NCBI RefSeq assembly: GCF_023091745.1
Contig: NC_068925.1
Location: forward strand, 1,736,001-1,800,000
DNA: 64,000 nucleotides
Direction of reading: 5' to 3'
From: Budorcas taxicolor
Lineage: Eukaryota; Chordata; Mammalia; Artiodactyla; Bovidae
A program made the translations under genes and the position numbers. Position 1 is the first letter of the stretch. Each line of letters begins with the position of its first letter. This document shows positions 8,597 through 21,260 of this stretch, piece by piece. The notes beneath the pieces are model-generated. The model saw nothing but the letters and a program-made list of their open reading frames with translations. It made no database searches and was not told where the DNA came from.

Positions 8597-11500
8597 CCCG
8601 TCCATGCCGGGGCCTCAGTCCTTGTGTGGAGTCGGGGCCGGAACCTGAGGATTCCTCTCCAGTGTTGCCATGGATCTTGGGGTGCTTCTGAGTCTCCCCA
8701 GGGGAGTCAGGCCTCGTCTCGAGTGGGGGCATGCACGTGCGCTTTCCTCCCGAGCTGCAGCAGTAGTGTCACGCTTCCTGTCACGTGGATCAAGGGATCT
8801 GTGGCTTTCCCTCGAGGCTGTCCCTCGAGGCTTTCCCACGAGGCTTTCCCACAGGGCTGTGCCACGTGCCACCTTGGTGTGAGTCGATCCTCGGCGTGAA
8901 AGACGAGCCGGTGAAGGGAAAAGAGGTTCCTCTGGAATGGACTGAGACATCTGGGGGACTCTTGGAATGGTGGCACGACCCTGGAGTTCCTCTCACCGGT
9001 CCTGTTGAGAGGGCCTCCTCTTGAGATGCGACGGGAACGCCGGGAACTCTTTCCCGACGAAGCAGGGAAAGGATCCCTCATCTCGAGCTGCGAGGCGGAA
9101 ACGGGGCTCCTCTGGATGTGGGCGGGACCCTCGTGATTCCTCTCGAGTGGAGACGGGTATGTCGGGGAACTTCTTGATTTGCACCAAGGGTGTGAAGGAC
9201 CCTTTCGAAGTTCCAGAGGGGAGGTGTGATCAGCCTCGAGACGCCTCAGCGGAAATGGGCCTCATCTCGCCTGGAGGGGAGAACCTCCTGGATTTTCTCG
9301 AGTTGCGGCAGGTCTTCTCGAGTTACGACGGGGACCTCAGGGACCCGCTCTGGTGGCCTCAGGAAAGGCCAGTCCCCATGCGAGTTGCTAGGGGACCTCT
9401 CGGGATTCCTCTCCCGTCCATGCCGGGGCCTCAGTCCTTGTGTGGAGTCGGGGCCGGAACCTGAGGATTCCTCTCCAGTGTTGCCATGGATCTTGGGGTG
9501 CTTCTGAGTCTCCCCAGGGGAGTCAGGCCTCGTCTCGAGTGGGGGCATGCACGTGCGCTTTCCTCCCGAGCTGCAGCAGTAGTGTCACGCTTCCTGTCAC
9601 GTGGATCAAGGGATCTGTGGCTTTCCCTCGAGGCTGTCCCTCGAGGCTTTCCCACGAGGCTTTCCCACAGGGCTGTGCCACGTGCCACCTTGGTGTGAGT
9701 CGATCCTCGGCGTGAAAGACGAGCCGGTGAAGGGAAAACAGGTTCCTCTGGAATGGACTGAGACATCTGGGGGACTCTTGGAATGGTGGCACGACCCTGG
9801 AGTTCCTCTCGCCGGTCCTGTTGAGAGGGCCTCCTCTTGAGATGCGACGGGAACGCCGGGAACTCTTTCCCGACGAAGCAGGGAAAGGATCCCTCATCTC
9901 GAGCTACGAGGCGGAAACGGGGCTCCTCTGGATGTGGGCGGGACCCTCGTGATTACTCTCGAGTGGAGACGGCTAGGTCGGGGAACTTCTTGATTTGCAC
10001 CAAGGGTGTGAACGACCCTTTCGAAGTTCCAGAGGGGAGGTGTGATCAGCCTCGAGACGCCTCAGCAGAAATGGGCCTCATCTCGCCTGGAGGGGAGAAC
10101 CTCCTGGATTTTCTCGAGTTGCGGCAGGTCTTCTCGAGTTACGACGGGGACCTCAGGGACCCGCTCTTGTGGCCTCAGGAAAGGCCAGTCCCCATGCGAG
10201 TTGCTAGGGGACCTCTCGGGATTCGTCTCCCGTCCATGCCGGGGCCTCAGTCCTTGTGTGGAGTCGGGGCCGGAACCTGCGGATTCCTCTCCAGTGTTGC
10301 CATGGATCTTGGGGTGCTTCTGAGTCTCCCCAGGGGAGTCAGGCCTCTTCTCGAGTGGGGGCATGCCCGTGCGCTTTCCTCCCGAGCTGCAGCAGTAGTG
10401 TCACGCTTCCTGTCAAGTGGATCAAGGGATCTGTGGCTTTCCCTCGAGGCTGTCCCTCGAGGCTTTCCCACGAGGCTTTCCCACAGGGCTGTGCCACGTG
10501 CCACCTTGGTGTGAGTCGATCCTCGGCGTGAAAGACGAGCCGGTGAAGGGAAAAGAGGTTCCTCTGGAATGGACTGAGACATCTGGGGGACTCTTGGAAT
10601 GGTGGCACGACCCTGGAGTTCCTCTCGCCGTTCCTGTTGAGAGGGCCTCCTCTTGAGATGCGACGGGAACGCCGGGAACTCTTTCCCGACGAAGCAGGGA
10701 AAGGATCCCTCATCTCGAGCTGCGAGGCGGAAACGGGGCTCCTCTGGATGTGGGCGGGACCCTCGTGATTCCTCTCGAGTGGAGACGGGTATGTCGGGGA
10801 ACTTCTTGATTTGCACCAAGGGTGTGAAAGACCCTTTCGAAGTTCCAGAGTTGAGGTGTGATCAGCCTCGAGACGCCTCAGCGGAAATGGGCCTCATCTC
10901 GCCTGGAGGGGAGAACCTCCTGGATTTTCTCGAGTTGCGGCAGGTCTTCTCGAGTTACGACGGGGACCTCAGGGACCCGCTCTGGTGGCCTCAGGAAAGG
11001 CCAGTCCCCATGCGAGTTGCTAGGGGACCTCTCGGGATTCCTCTCCCGTCCATGCCGGGGCCTCAGTCCTTGAGTGGAGTCGGGGCCGGAACCTGAGGAT
11101 TCCTCTCCAGTGTTGCCATGGATCTTGGGGTCCTTCTGAGTCTCCCCAGGGGAGTCAGGCCTCGTCTCGAGTGGGGGCATGCACGTGCGCTTTCCTCCCG
11201 AGCTGCAGCAGTAGTGTCACGCTTCCTGTCACGTGGATCAAGGGATCTGTGGCTTTCCCTCGAGGCTGTCCCTCGAGGCTTTCCCACGAGGCTTTCCCAC
11301 AGGGCTGTGCCACGTGCCACCTTGGTGTGAGTCGATCCTCGGCGTGAAAGACGAGCCGGTGAAGGGAAAAGAGGTTCCTCTGGAATGGACTGAGACATCT
11401 GGGGGACTCTTGGAATGGTGGCACGACCCTGGAGTTCCTCTCGCCGTTCCTGTTGAGAGGGCCTCCTCTTGAGATGCGACGGGAACGCCGGAAACTCTTT

Positions 11501-12676
11501 CCCGACGAAGCAGGGAAAGGATCCCTCATCTCGAGCTGCGAGGCGGAAACGGGGCTCCTCTGGATGTGTGCGGGACCCTCGTGATTCCTCTCGAGTGGAG
11601 ACGGGTATGTCGGGGAACTTCTTGATTTGCACCAAGGGTGTGAAGGACCCTTTCGAAGTTCCAGAGGTGAGGTGTGATCAGCCTCGAGACACCTCAGCGG
11701 AAATGGGCCTCATCTCGCCTGGAGGGGAGAACCTCCTGGATTTTCTCGAGTTGCGGCAGGTCTTCTCGAGTTACGACGGGGACCTCAGGGACCCGCTCTG
11801 GTGGCCTCAGGAAAGGCCAGTCCCCATGCGAGTTGCTAGGGGACCTCTCGGGATTCCTCTCCCGTCCATGCCGGGGCCTCAGTCCTTGTGTGGAGTCGGG
11901 GCCGGAACCTGAGGATTCCTCTCCAGTGTTTCCATGGATCTTGGGGTGCTTCTGAGTCTCCCCAGGGGAGTCAGGCCTCGTCTCGAGTGGGGGCATGCAC
12001 GTGCGCTTTCCTCCCGAGCTGCAGCAGTAGTGTCACGCTTCCTGTCACGTGGATCAAGGGATCTGTGGCTTTCCCTCGAGGCTGTCCCTCGAGGCTTTCC
12101 CACGAGGCTTTCCCACAGGGCTGTGCCACGTGCCACCTTGGTGTGAGTCGATCCTCGGCGTGAAAGAAGAGCCGATGAAGGGAAAAGAGGTTCCTCTGGA
12201 ATGGACTGAGACATCTGGGGGACTCTTGGAATGGTGGCACGACCCTGGAGTTCCTCTCGCCGTTCCTGTTGAGAGGGCCTCCTCTTGAGATGCGACGGGA
12301 ACGCCGGGAACTCTTTCCCGACGAAGCAGGGAAAGGATCCCTCATCTCGAGCTGCGAGGCGGAAACGGGGCTCCTCTGGATGTGGGCGGGACCCTCGTGA
12401 TTCCTCTCGAGTGGAGACGGGTATGTCGGGGAACTTCTTGATTTGCACCAAGGGTGTGAAAGACCCTTTCGAAGTTCCAGAGTTGAGGTGTGATCAGCCT
12501 CGAGACGCCTCAGCGGAAATGGGCCTCATCTCGCCTGGAGGGGAGAACCTCCTGGATTTTCTCGAGTTGCGGCAGGTCTTCTCGAGTTACGACGGGGACC
12601 TCAGGGACCCGCTCTGGTGGCCTCAGGAAAGGCCAGTCCCCATGCGAGTTGCTAGGGGACCTCTCGGGATTCCTCT
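8597..12676. repeat. 5-unit higher-order repeat, copy 1 (4080 bp)
   Basis: From about 8597 the sequence matches that 4080 bp further on until about 12352 (matching 16432). Private markers shared by both copies are TCTCACCGG near 8991, GATTACTCTCGAG near 9954, CCTGCGGATT near 10277, GCATGCCCG near 10366, AGAGTTGAGG near 10848, GGATGTGTGCGG near 11563, AGACACCTC near 11687 and GAAGAGCCGATG near 12167. I noticed only about six differences over 3.76 kb, including 9330, 9740 and 11073. Confidence 0.85.
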
Positions 12677-15600
12677 CCCGTCCATGCCGGGGCCTCAGTC
12701 CTTGTGTGGAGTCGGGGCCGGAACCTGAGGATTCCTCTCCAGTGTTGCCATGGATCTTGGGGTGCTTCTGAGTCTCCCCAGGGGAGTCAGGCCTCGTCTC
12801 GAGTGGGGGCATGCACGTGCGCTTTCCTCCCGAGCTGCAGCAGTAGTGTCACGCTTCCTGTCACGTGGATCAAGGGATCTGTGGCTTTCCCTCGAGGCTG
12901 TCCCTCGAGGCTTTCCCACGAGGCTTTCCCACAGGGCTGTGCCACGTGCCACCTTGGTGTGAGTCGATCCTCGGCGTGAAAGACGAGCCGGTGAAGGGAA
13001 AAGAGGTTCCTCTGGAATGGACTGAGACATCTGGGGGACTCTTGGAATGGTGGCACGACCCTGGAGTTCCTCTCACCGGTCCTGTTGAGAGGGCCTCCTC
13101 TTGAGATGCGACGGGAACGCCGGGAACTCTTTCCCGACGAAGCAGGGAAAGGATCCCTCATCTCGAGCTGCGAGGCGGAAACGGGGCTCCTCTGGATGTG
13201 GGCGGGACCCTCGTGATTCCTCTCGAGTGGAGACGGGTATGTCGGGGAACTTCTTGATTTGCACCAAGGGTGTGAAGGACCCTTTCGAAGTTCCAGAGGG
13301 GAGGTGTGATCAGCCTCGAGACGCCTCAGCGGAAATGGGCCTCATCTCGCCTGGAGGGGAGAACCTCCTGGATTTTCTCGAGTTGCGGCAGGTCTTCTCG
13401 AGTTACGACTGGGACCTCAGGGACCCGCTCTGGTGGCCTCAGGAAAGGCCAGTCCCCATGCGAGTTGCTAGGGGACCTCTCGGGATTCCTCTCCCGTCCA
13501 TGCCGGGGCCTCAGTCCTTGTGTGGAGTCGGGGCCGGAACCTGAGGATTCCTCTCCAGTGTTGCCATGGATCTTGGGGTGCTTCTGAGTCTCCCCAGGGG
13601 AGTCAGGCCTCGTCTCGAGTGGGGGCATGCACGTGCGCTTTCCTCCCGAGCTGCAGCAGTAGTGTCACGCTTCCTGTCACGTGGATCAAGGGATCTGTGG
13701 CTTTCCCTCGAGGCTGTCCCTCGAGGCTTTCCCACGAGGCTTTCCCACAGGGCTGTGCCACGTGCCACCTTGGTGTGAGTCGATCCTCGGCGTGAAAGAC
13801 GAGCCGGTGAAGGGAAAAGAGGTTCCTCTGGAATGGACTGAGACATCTGGGGGACTCTTGGAATGGTGGCACGACCCTGGAGTTCCTCTCGCCGGTCCTG
13901 TTGAGAGGGCCTCCTCTTGAGATGCGACGGGAACGCCGGGAACTCTTTCCCGACGAAGCAGGGAAAGGATCCCTCATCTCGAGCTACGAGGCGGAAACGG
14001 GGCTCCTCTGGATGTGGGCGGGACCCTCGTGATTACTCTCGAGTGGAGACGGCTAGGTCGGGGAACTTCTTGATTTGCACCAAGGGTGTGAACGACCCTT
14101 TCGAAGTTCCAGAGGGGAGGTGTGATCAGCCTCGAGACGCCTCAGCAGAAATGGGCCTCATCTCGCCTGGAGGGGAGAACCTCCTGGATTTTCTCGAGTT
14201 GCGGCAGGTCTTCTCGAGTTACGACGGGGACCTCAGGGACCCGCTCTTGTGGCCTCAGGAAAGGCCAGTCCCCATGCGAGTTGCTAGGGGACCTCTCGGG
14301 ATTCGTCTCCCGTCCATGCCGGGGCCTCAGTCCTTGTGTGGAGTCGGGGCCGGAACCTGCGGATTCCTCTCCAGTGTTGCCATGGATCTTGGGGTGCTTC
14401 TGAGTCTCCCCAGGGGAGTCAGGCCTCTTCTCGAGTGGGGGCATGCCCGTGCGCTTTCCTCCCGAGCTGCAGCAGTAGTGTCACGCTTCCTGTCAAGTGG
14501 ATCAAGGGATCTGTGGCTTTCCCTCGAGGCTGTCCCTCGAGGCTTTCCCACGAGGCTTTCCCACAGGGCTGTGCCACGTGCCACCTTGGTGTGAGTCGAT
14601 CCTCGGCGTGAAAGACGAGCCGGTGAAGGGAAAAGAGGTTCCTCTGGAATGGACTGAGACATCTGGGGGACTCTTGGAATGGTGGCACGACCCTGGAGTT
14701 CCTCTCGCCGTTCCTGTTGAGAGGGCCTCCTCTTGAGATGCGACGGGAACGCCGGGAACTCTTTCCCGACGAAGCAGGGAAAGGATCCCTCATCTCGAGC
14801 TGCGAGGCGGAAACGGGGCTCCTCTGGATGTGGGCGGGACCCTCGTGATTCCTCTCGAGTGGAGACGGGTATGTCGGGGAACTTCTTGATTTGCACCAAG
14901 GGTGTGAAAGACCCTTTCGAAGTTCCAGAGTTGAGGTGTGATCAGCCTCGAGACGCCTCAGCGGAAATGGGCCTCATCTCGCCTGGAGGGGAGAACCTCC
15001 TGGATTTTCTCGAGTTGCGGCAGGTCTTCTCGAGTTACGACGGGGACCTCAGGGACCCGCTCTGGTGGCCTCAGGAAAGGCCAGTCCCCATGCGAGTTGC
15101 TAGGGGACCTCTCGGGATTCCTCTCCCGTCCATGCCGGGGCCTCAGTCCTTGTGTGGAGTCGGGGCCGGAACCTGAGGATTCCTCTCCAGTGTTGCCATG
15201 GATCTTGGGGTCCTTCTGAGTCTCCCCAGGGGAGTCAGGCCTCGTCTCGAGTGGGGGCATGCACGTGCGCTTTCCTCCCGAGCTGCAGCAGTAGTGTCAC
15301 GCTTCCTGTCACGTGGATCAAGGGATCTGTGGCTTTCCCTCGAGGCTGTCCCTCGAGGCTTTCCCACGAGGCTTTCCCACAGGGCTGTGCCACGTGCCAC
15401 CTTGGTGTGAGTCGATCCTCGGCGTGAAAGACGAGCCGGTGAAGGGAAAAGAGGTTCCTCTGGAATGGACTGAGACATCTGGGGGACTCTTGGAATGGTG
15501 GCACGACCCTGGAGTTCCTCTCGCCGTTCCTGTTGAGAGGGCCTCCTCTTGAGATGCGACGGGAACGCCGGGAACTCTTTCCCGACGAAGCAGGGAAAGG

Positions 15601-16432
15601 ATCCCTCATCTCGAGCTGCGAGGCGGAAACGGGGCTCCTCTGGATGTGTGCGGGACCCTCGTGATTCCTCTCGAGTGGAGACGGGTATGTCGGGGAACTT
15701 CCTCATTTGCACCAAGGGTGTGAAGGACCCTTTCGAAGTTCCAGAGGTGAGGTGTGATCAGCCTCGAGACACCTCAGCGGAAATGGGCCTCATCTCGCCT
15801 GGAGGGGAGAACCTCCTGGATTTTCTCGAGTTGCGGCAGGTCTTCTCGAGTTACGACGGGGACCTCAGGGACCCGCTCTGGTGGCCTCAGGAAAGGCCAG
15901 TCCCCATGCGAGTTGCTAGGGGACCTCTCGGGATTCCTCTCCCGTCCATGCCGGGGCCTCAGTCCTTGTGTGGAGTCGGGGCCGGAACCTGAGGATTCCT
16001 CTCCAGTGTTTCCATGGATCTTGGGGTGCTTCTGAGTCTCCCCAGGGGAGTCAGGCCTCGTCTCGAGTGGGGGCATGCACGTGCGCTTTCCTCCCGAGCT
16101 GCAGCAGTAGTGTCACGCTTCCTGTCACGTGGATCAAGGGATCTGTGGCTTTCCCTCGAGGCTGTCCCTCGAGGCTTTCCCACGAGGCTTTCCCACAGGG
16201 CTGTGCCACGTGCCACCTTGGTGTGAGTCGATCCTCGGCGTGAAAGAAGAGCCGATGAAGGGAAAAGAGGTTCCTCTGGAATGGACTGAGACATCTGGGG
16301 GACTCTTGGAATGGTGGCACGACCCTGGAGTTCCTCTCGCCGTTCCTGTTGAGAGGGCCTCCTCTTGAGATGCGACGGGAACGCCGGGAACTCTTTCCCG
16401 ACGAAGCAGGGAAAGGATCCCTCATCTCGAGC
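12677..16432. repeat. 5-unit higher-order repeat, copy 2 (truncated)
   Basis: This copy repeats 8597-12352 at an offset of 4080 bp with all its private markers. It differs at 13410 (T for G), 13820 (G for C), 15153 (T for A) and by two substitutions near 15703-15705 (CTTCCTCATTT for CTTCTTGATTT). Identity stops near 16433, where U21 reads GAGCTACGAGG while U16 reads GAGCTGCGAGG; beyond that U21 belongs to the next HOR. Confidence 0.85.
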
Positions 16433-18812
16433 TACGAGGCGGAAACGGGGCTCCTCTGGATGTGGGCGGGACCCTCGTGATTCCTCTCGAGTGGAGACGG
16501 GTATGTCGGGGAACTTCTTGATTTGCACCAAGGGTGTGAAAGACCCTTTCGAAGTTCCAGAGGTGAGGTCTGATCAGCCTTGAGACGCCTCAGCGGAAAT
16601 GGGCCTCATCTCGCCTGGAGGGGAGAACCTCCTGGATTTTCTCGAGTTGCGGCAGGTCTTCTCGAGTTACGACGGGGACCTCAGGGACCCGCTCTGGTGG
16701 CCTCAGGAAAGGCCAGTCCCCATGCGAGTTGCTAGGGGACCTCTCGGGATTCCTCTCCCGTCCATGCCGGGGCCTCAGTCCTTGTGTGGAGTCGGGGCCG
16801 GAACCTGAGGATTACTCTCCAGTGTTGCCATGGATCTTGGGGTGCTTCTGAGTCTCCCCAGGGGAGTCAGGCCTCGTCTCGAGTGGGGGCATGCACGTGC
16901 GCTTTCCTCCCGAGCTGCAGCAGTAGTGTCACGGTTCGTGTCACGTGGATCAAGGGATCTGTGGCTTTCCCTCGAGGCTGTCCCTCGAGGCTTTCCCACG
17001 AGGCTTTCCCACAGGGCTGTGCCACGTGCCACCTTGGTGTGAGTCGATCCTCGGCGTGAAAGACGAGCCGGTGAAGGGAAAAGAGGTTCCTCTGGAATGG
17101 ACTGAGACATCTGGGGGACTCTTGGAATGGTGGCACGACCCTGGAGTTCCTCTCGCCGTTCCTGTTGAGAGGGCCTCCTCTTGAGATGCGACGGGAACGC
17201 CGGGAACTCTTTCCCGACGAAGCAGGGAAAGGATCCCTCATCTCGAGCTACGAGGCGGAAACGGGGCTCCTCTGGATGTGGGCGGGACCCTCGTGATTCC
17301 TCTCGACTGGAGACGGGTATGTCGGGGAACTTCTTGTTTTGCACCAAGGGTGTGAAGGACCCTTTCGAAGTTCCAGAGGTGAGGTGTGATCAGCCTCGAG
17401 ACGCCTCAGCGGAAATGGGCCTCATCTGGCCTGGAGGGGAGAACCTCCTGGATTTTCTCGAGTTGCGGCAGGTCTTCTCGAGTTACGACGGGGACCTCAG
17501 GGACCCGCTCTGGTGGCCTCAGGAAAGGCCAGTCCCCATGCGAGTTGCTAGGGGACCTCTCGGGATTCCTCTCCCGTCCATGCCGGGGCCTCAGTCCTTG
17601 TGTGGAGTCGGGGCCGGAACCTGAGGATTCCTCTCCAGTGTTGCCATGGATCTTGGGGTGCTTCTGAGTCTCCCCAGGGGAGTCAGGCCTCGTCTCGAGT
17701 GGGGGCATGCACGTGCGCTTTCCTCCCGAGCTGCAGCAGTAGTGTCACGCTTCCTGTCACGTGGATCAAGGGATCTGTGGCTTTCCCTCGAGGCTGTCCC
17801 TCGAGGCTTTCCCACGAGGCTTTCCCACAGGGCTGTGCCACGTGCCACCTTGGTGTGAGTCGATCCTCGGCGTGAAAGACGAGCCGGTGAAGGGAAAAGA
17901 GGTTCCTCTGGAATGGACTGAGACATCTGGGGGACTCTTGGAATGGTGGCACGACCCTGGAGTTCCTCTCGCCGTTCCTGTTGAGAGGGCCTCCTCTTGA
18001 GATGCGACGGGAACGCCGGGAACTCTTTCCCGACGAAGCAGGGAAAGGATCCCTCATCTCGAGCTACGAGGCGGAAACGGGGCTCCTCTGGATGTGGGCG
18101 GGACCCTCGTGATTCCTCTCGAGTGGAGACGGGTATGTCGGGGAACTTCTTGATTTGCACCAAGGGTGTGAAGGACCCTTTCGAAGTTCCAGAGGTGAGG
18201 TGTGATCAGCCTCGAGACGCCTCAGCGGAAATGGGCCTCATCTGGCCTGGAGGGGAGAACCTCCTGGATTTTCTCGAGTTGCGGCAGGTCTTCTCGAGTT
18301 ACGACGGGGACCTCAGGGACCCGCTCTGGTGGCCTCAGGAAAGGCCAGTCCCCATGCGAGTTGCTAGGGGACCTCTCGGGATTCCTCTCCCGTCCATGCC
18401 GGGGCCTCAGTCCTTGTGTGGAGTCGGGGCCGGAACCTGAGGATTCCTCTCCAGTGTTGCCATGGATCTTGGGGTGCTTCTGAGTCTCCCCAGGGGAGTC
18501 AGGCCTCGTCTCGAGTGGGGGCATGCACGTGCGCTTTCCTCCCGAGCTGCAGCAGTAGTGTCACGCTTCCTGTCACGTGGATCAAGGGATCTGTGGCTTT
18601 CCCTTGAGGCTGTCCCTCGAGGCTTTCCCACGAGGCTTTCCCACAGGGCTGTGCCACGTGCCACCTTGGTGTGAGTCGATCCTCGGCGTGAAAGACGAGC
18701 CGGTGAAGGGAAAAGAGGTTCCTCTGGAATGGACTGAGACATCTGGGGGACTCTTGGAATGGTGGCACGACCCTGGAGTTCCTCTCGCCGTTCCTGTTGA
18801 GAGGGCCTCCTC
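16365..18812. repeat. 3-unit higher-order repeat, copy 1 (2448 bp; U21-U23)
   Basis: The three units are distinguishable. The first has GAGGTCTGATC plus GCCTTGAGACG, GGATTACTC and CACGGTTCGTG. The second has CTCGACTGG, TTCTTGTTTTG and CATCTGGCC. The third has CATCTGGCC and CCCTTGAGG. This trio recurs unchanged at +2448 and +4896. Identity with the next copy already begins after about 16258, within the previous unit. Confidence 0.9.
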
Positions 18813-21260
18813 TTGAGATGCGACGGGAACGCCGGGAACTCTTTCCCGACGAAGCAGGGAAAGGATCCCTCATCTCGAGCTACGAGGCGGAAACGGGGCT
18901 CCTCTGGATGTGGGCGGGACCCTCGTGATTCCTCTCGAGTGGAGACGGGTATGTCGGGGAACTTCTTGATTTGCACCAAGGGTGTGAAAGACCCTTTCGA
19001 AGTTCCAGAGGTGAGGTCTGATCAGCCTTGAGACGCCTCAGCGGAAATGGGCCTCATCTCGCCTGGAGGGGAGAACCTCCTGGATTTTCTCGAGTTGCGG
19101 CAGGTCTTCTCGAGTTACGACGGGGACCTCAGGGACCCGCTCTGGTGGCCTCAGGAAAGGCCAGTCCCCATGCGAGTTGCTAGGGGACCTCTCGGGATTC
19201 CTCTCCCGTCCATGCCGGGGCCTCAGTCCTTGTGTGGAGTCGGGGCCGGAACCTGAGGATTACTCTCCAGTGTTGCCATGGATCTTGGGGTGCTTCTGAG
19301 TCTCCCCAGGGGAGTCAGGCCTCGTCTCGAGTGGGGGCATGCACGTGCGCTTTCCTCCCGAGCTGCAGCAGTAGTGTCACGGTTCGTGTCACGTGGATCA
19401 AGGGATCTGTGGCTTTCCCTCGAGGCTGTCCCTCGAGGCTTTCCCACGAGGCTTTCCCACAGGGCTGTGCCACGTGCCACCTTGGTGTGAGTCGATCCTC
19501 GGCGTGAAAGACGAGCCGGTGAAGGGAAAAGAGGTTCCTCTGGAATGGACTGAGACATCTGGGGGACTCTTGGAATGGTGGCACGACCCTGGAGTTCCTC
19601 TCGCCGTTCCTGTTGAGAGGGCCTCCTCTTGAGATGCGACGGGAACGCCGGGAACTCTTTCCCGACGAAGCAGGGAAAGGATCCCTCATCTCGAGCTACG
19701 AGGCGGAAACGGGGCTCCTCTGGATGTGGGCGGGACCCTCGTGATTCCTCTCGACTGGAGACGGGTATGTCGGGGAACTTCTTGTTTTGCACCAAGGGTG
19801 TGAAGGACCCTTTCGAAGTTCCAGAGGTGAGGTGTGATCAGCCTCGAGACGCCTCAGCGGAAATGGGCCTCATCTGGCCTGGAGGGGAGAACCTCCTGGA
19901 TTTTCTCGAGTTGCGGCAGGTCTTCTCGAGTTACGACAGGGACCTCAGGGACCCGCTCTGGTGGCCTCAGGAAAGGCCAGTCCCCATGCGAGTTGCTAGG
20001 GGACCTCTCGGGATTCCTCTCCCGTCCATGCCGGGGCCTCAGTCCTTGTGTGGAGTCGGGGCCGGAACCTGAGGATTCCTCTCCAGTGTTGCCATGGATC
20101 TTGGGGTGCTTCTGAGTCTCCCCAGGGGAGTCAGGCCTCGTCTCGAGTGGGGGCATGCACGTGCGCTTTCCTCCCGAGCTGCAGCAGTAGTGTCACGCTT
20201 CCTGTCACGTGGATCAAGGGATCTGTGGCTTTCCCTCGAGGCTGTCCCTCGAGGCTTTCCCACGAGGCTTTCCCACAGGGCTGTGCCACGTGCCACCTTG
20301 GTGTGAGTCGATCCTCGGCGTGAAAGACGAGCCGGTGAAGGGAAAAGAGGTTCCTCTGGAATGGACTGAGACATCTGGGGGACTCTTGGAATGGTGGCAC
20401 GACCCTGGAGTTCCTCTCGCCGTTCCTGTTGAGAGGGCCTCCTCTTGAGATGCGACGGGAACGCCGGGAACTCTTTCCCGACGAAGCAGGGAAAGGATCC
20501 CTCATCTCGAGCTACGAGGCGGAAACGGGGCTCCTCTGGATGTGGGCGGGACCCTCGTGATTCCTCTCGAGTGGAGACGGGTATGTCGGGGAACTTCTTG
20601 ATTTGCACCAAGGGTGTGAAGGACCCTTTCGAAGTTCCAGAGGTGAGGTGTGATCAGCCTCGAGACGCCTCAGCGGAAATGGGCCTCATCTGGCCTGGAG
20701 GGGAGAACCTCCTGGATTTTCTCGAGTTGCGGCAGGTCTTCTCGAGTTACGACGGGGACCTCAGGGACCCGCTCTGGTGGCCTCAGGAAAGGCCAGTCCC
20801 CATGCGAGTTGCTAGGGGACCTCTCGGGATTCCTCTCCCGTCCATGCCGGGGCCTCAGTCCTTGTGTGGAGTCGGGGCCGGAACCTGAGGATTCCTCTCC
20901 AGTGTTGCCATGGATCTTGGGGTGCTTCTGAGTCTCCCCAGGGGAGTCAGGCCTCGTCTCGAGTGGGGGCATGCACGTGCGCTTTCCTCCCGAGCTGCAG
21001 CAGTAGTGTCACGCTTCCTGTCACGTGGATCAAGGGATCTGTGGCTTTCCCTTGAGGCTGTCCCTCGAGGCTTTCCCACGAGGCTTTCCCACAGGGCTGT
21101 GCCACGTGCCACCTTGGTGTGAGTCGATCCTCGGCGTGAAAGACGAGCCGGTGAAGGGAAAAGAGGTTCCTCTGGAATGGACTGAGACATCTGGGGGACT
21201 CTTGGAATGGTGGCACGACCCTGGAGTTCCTCTCGCCGTTCCTGTTGAGAGGGCCTCCTC
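18813..21260. repeat. 3-unit higher-order repeat, copy 2 (2448 bp; U24-U26)
   Basis: This is the same trio as the preceding copy. The only difference I found among the three copies is A at 19938 (GACAGGG), where the other two have G (17490 and 22386). Confidence 0.9.

Noticed and set aside
9837..10514. Longer plus-strand frame of 225 codons, repeated at 13917-14594
   Set aside because: It arises because CCTGAGG became CCTGCGG near 10277, removing a stop, and the change was copied with the 5-unit HOR. There is no sign of a gene.
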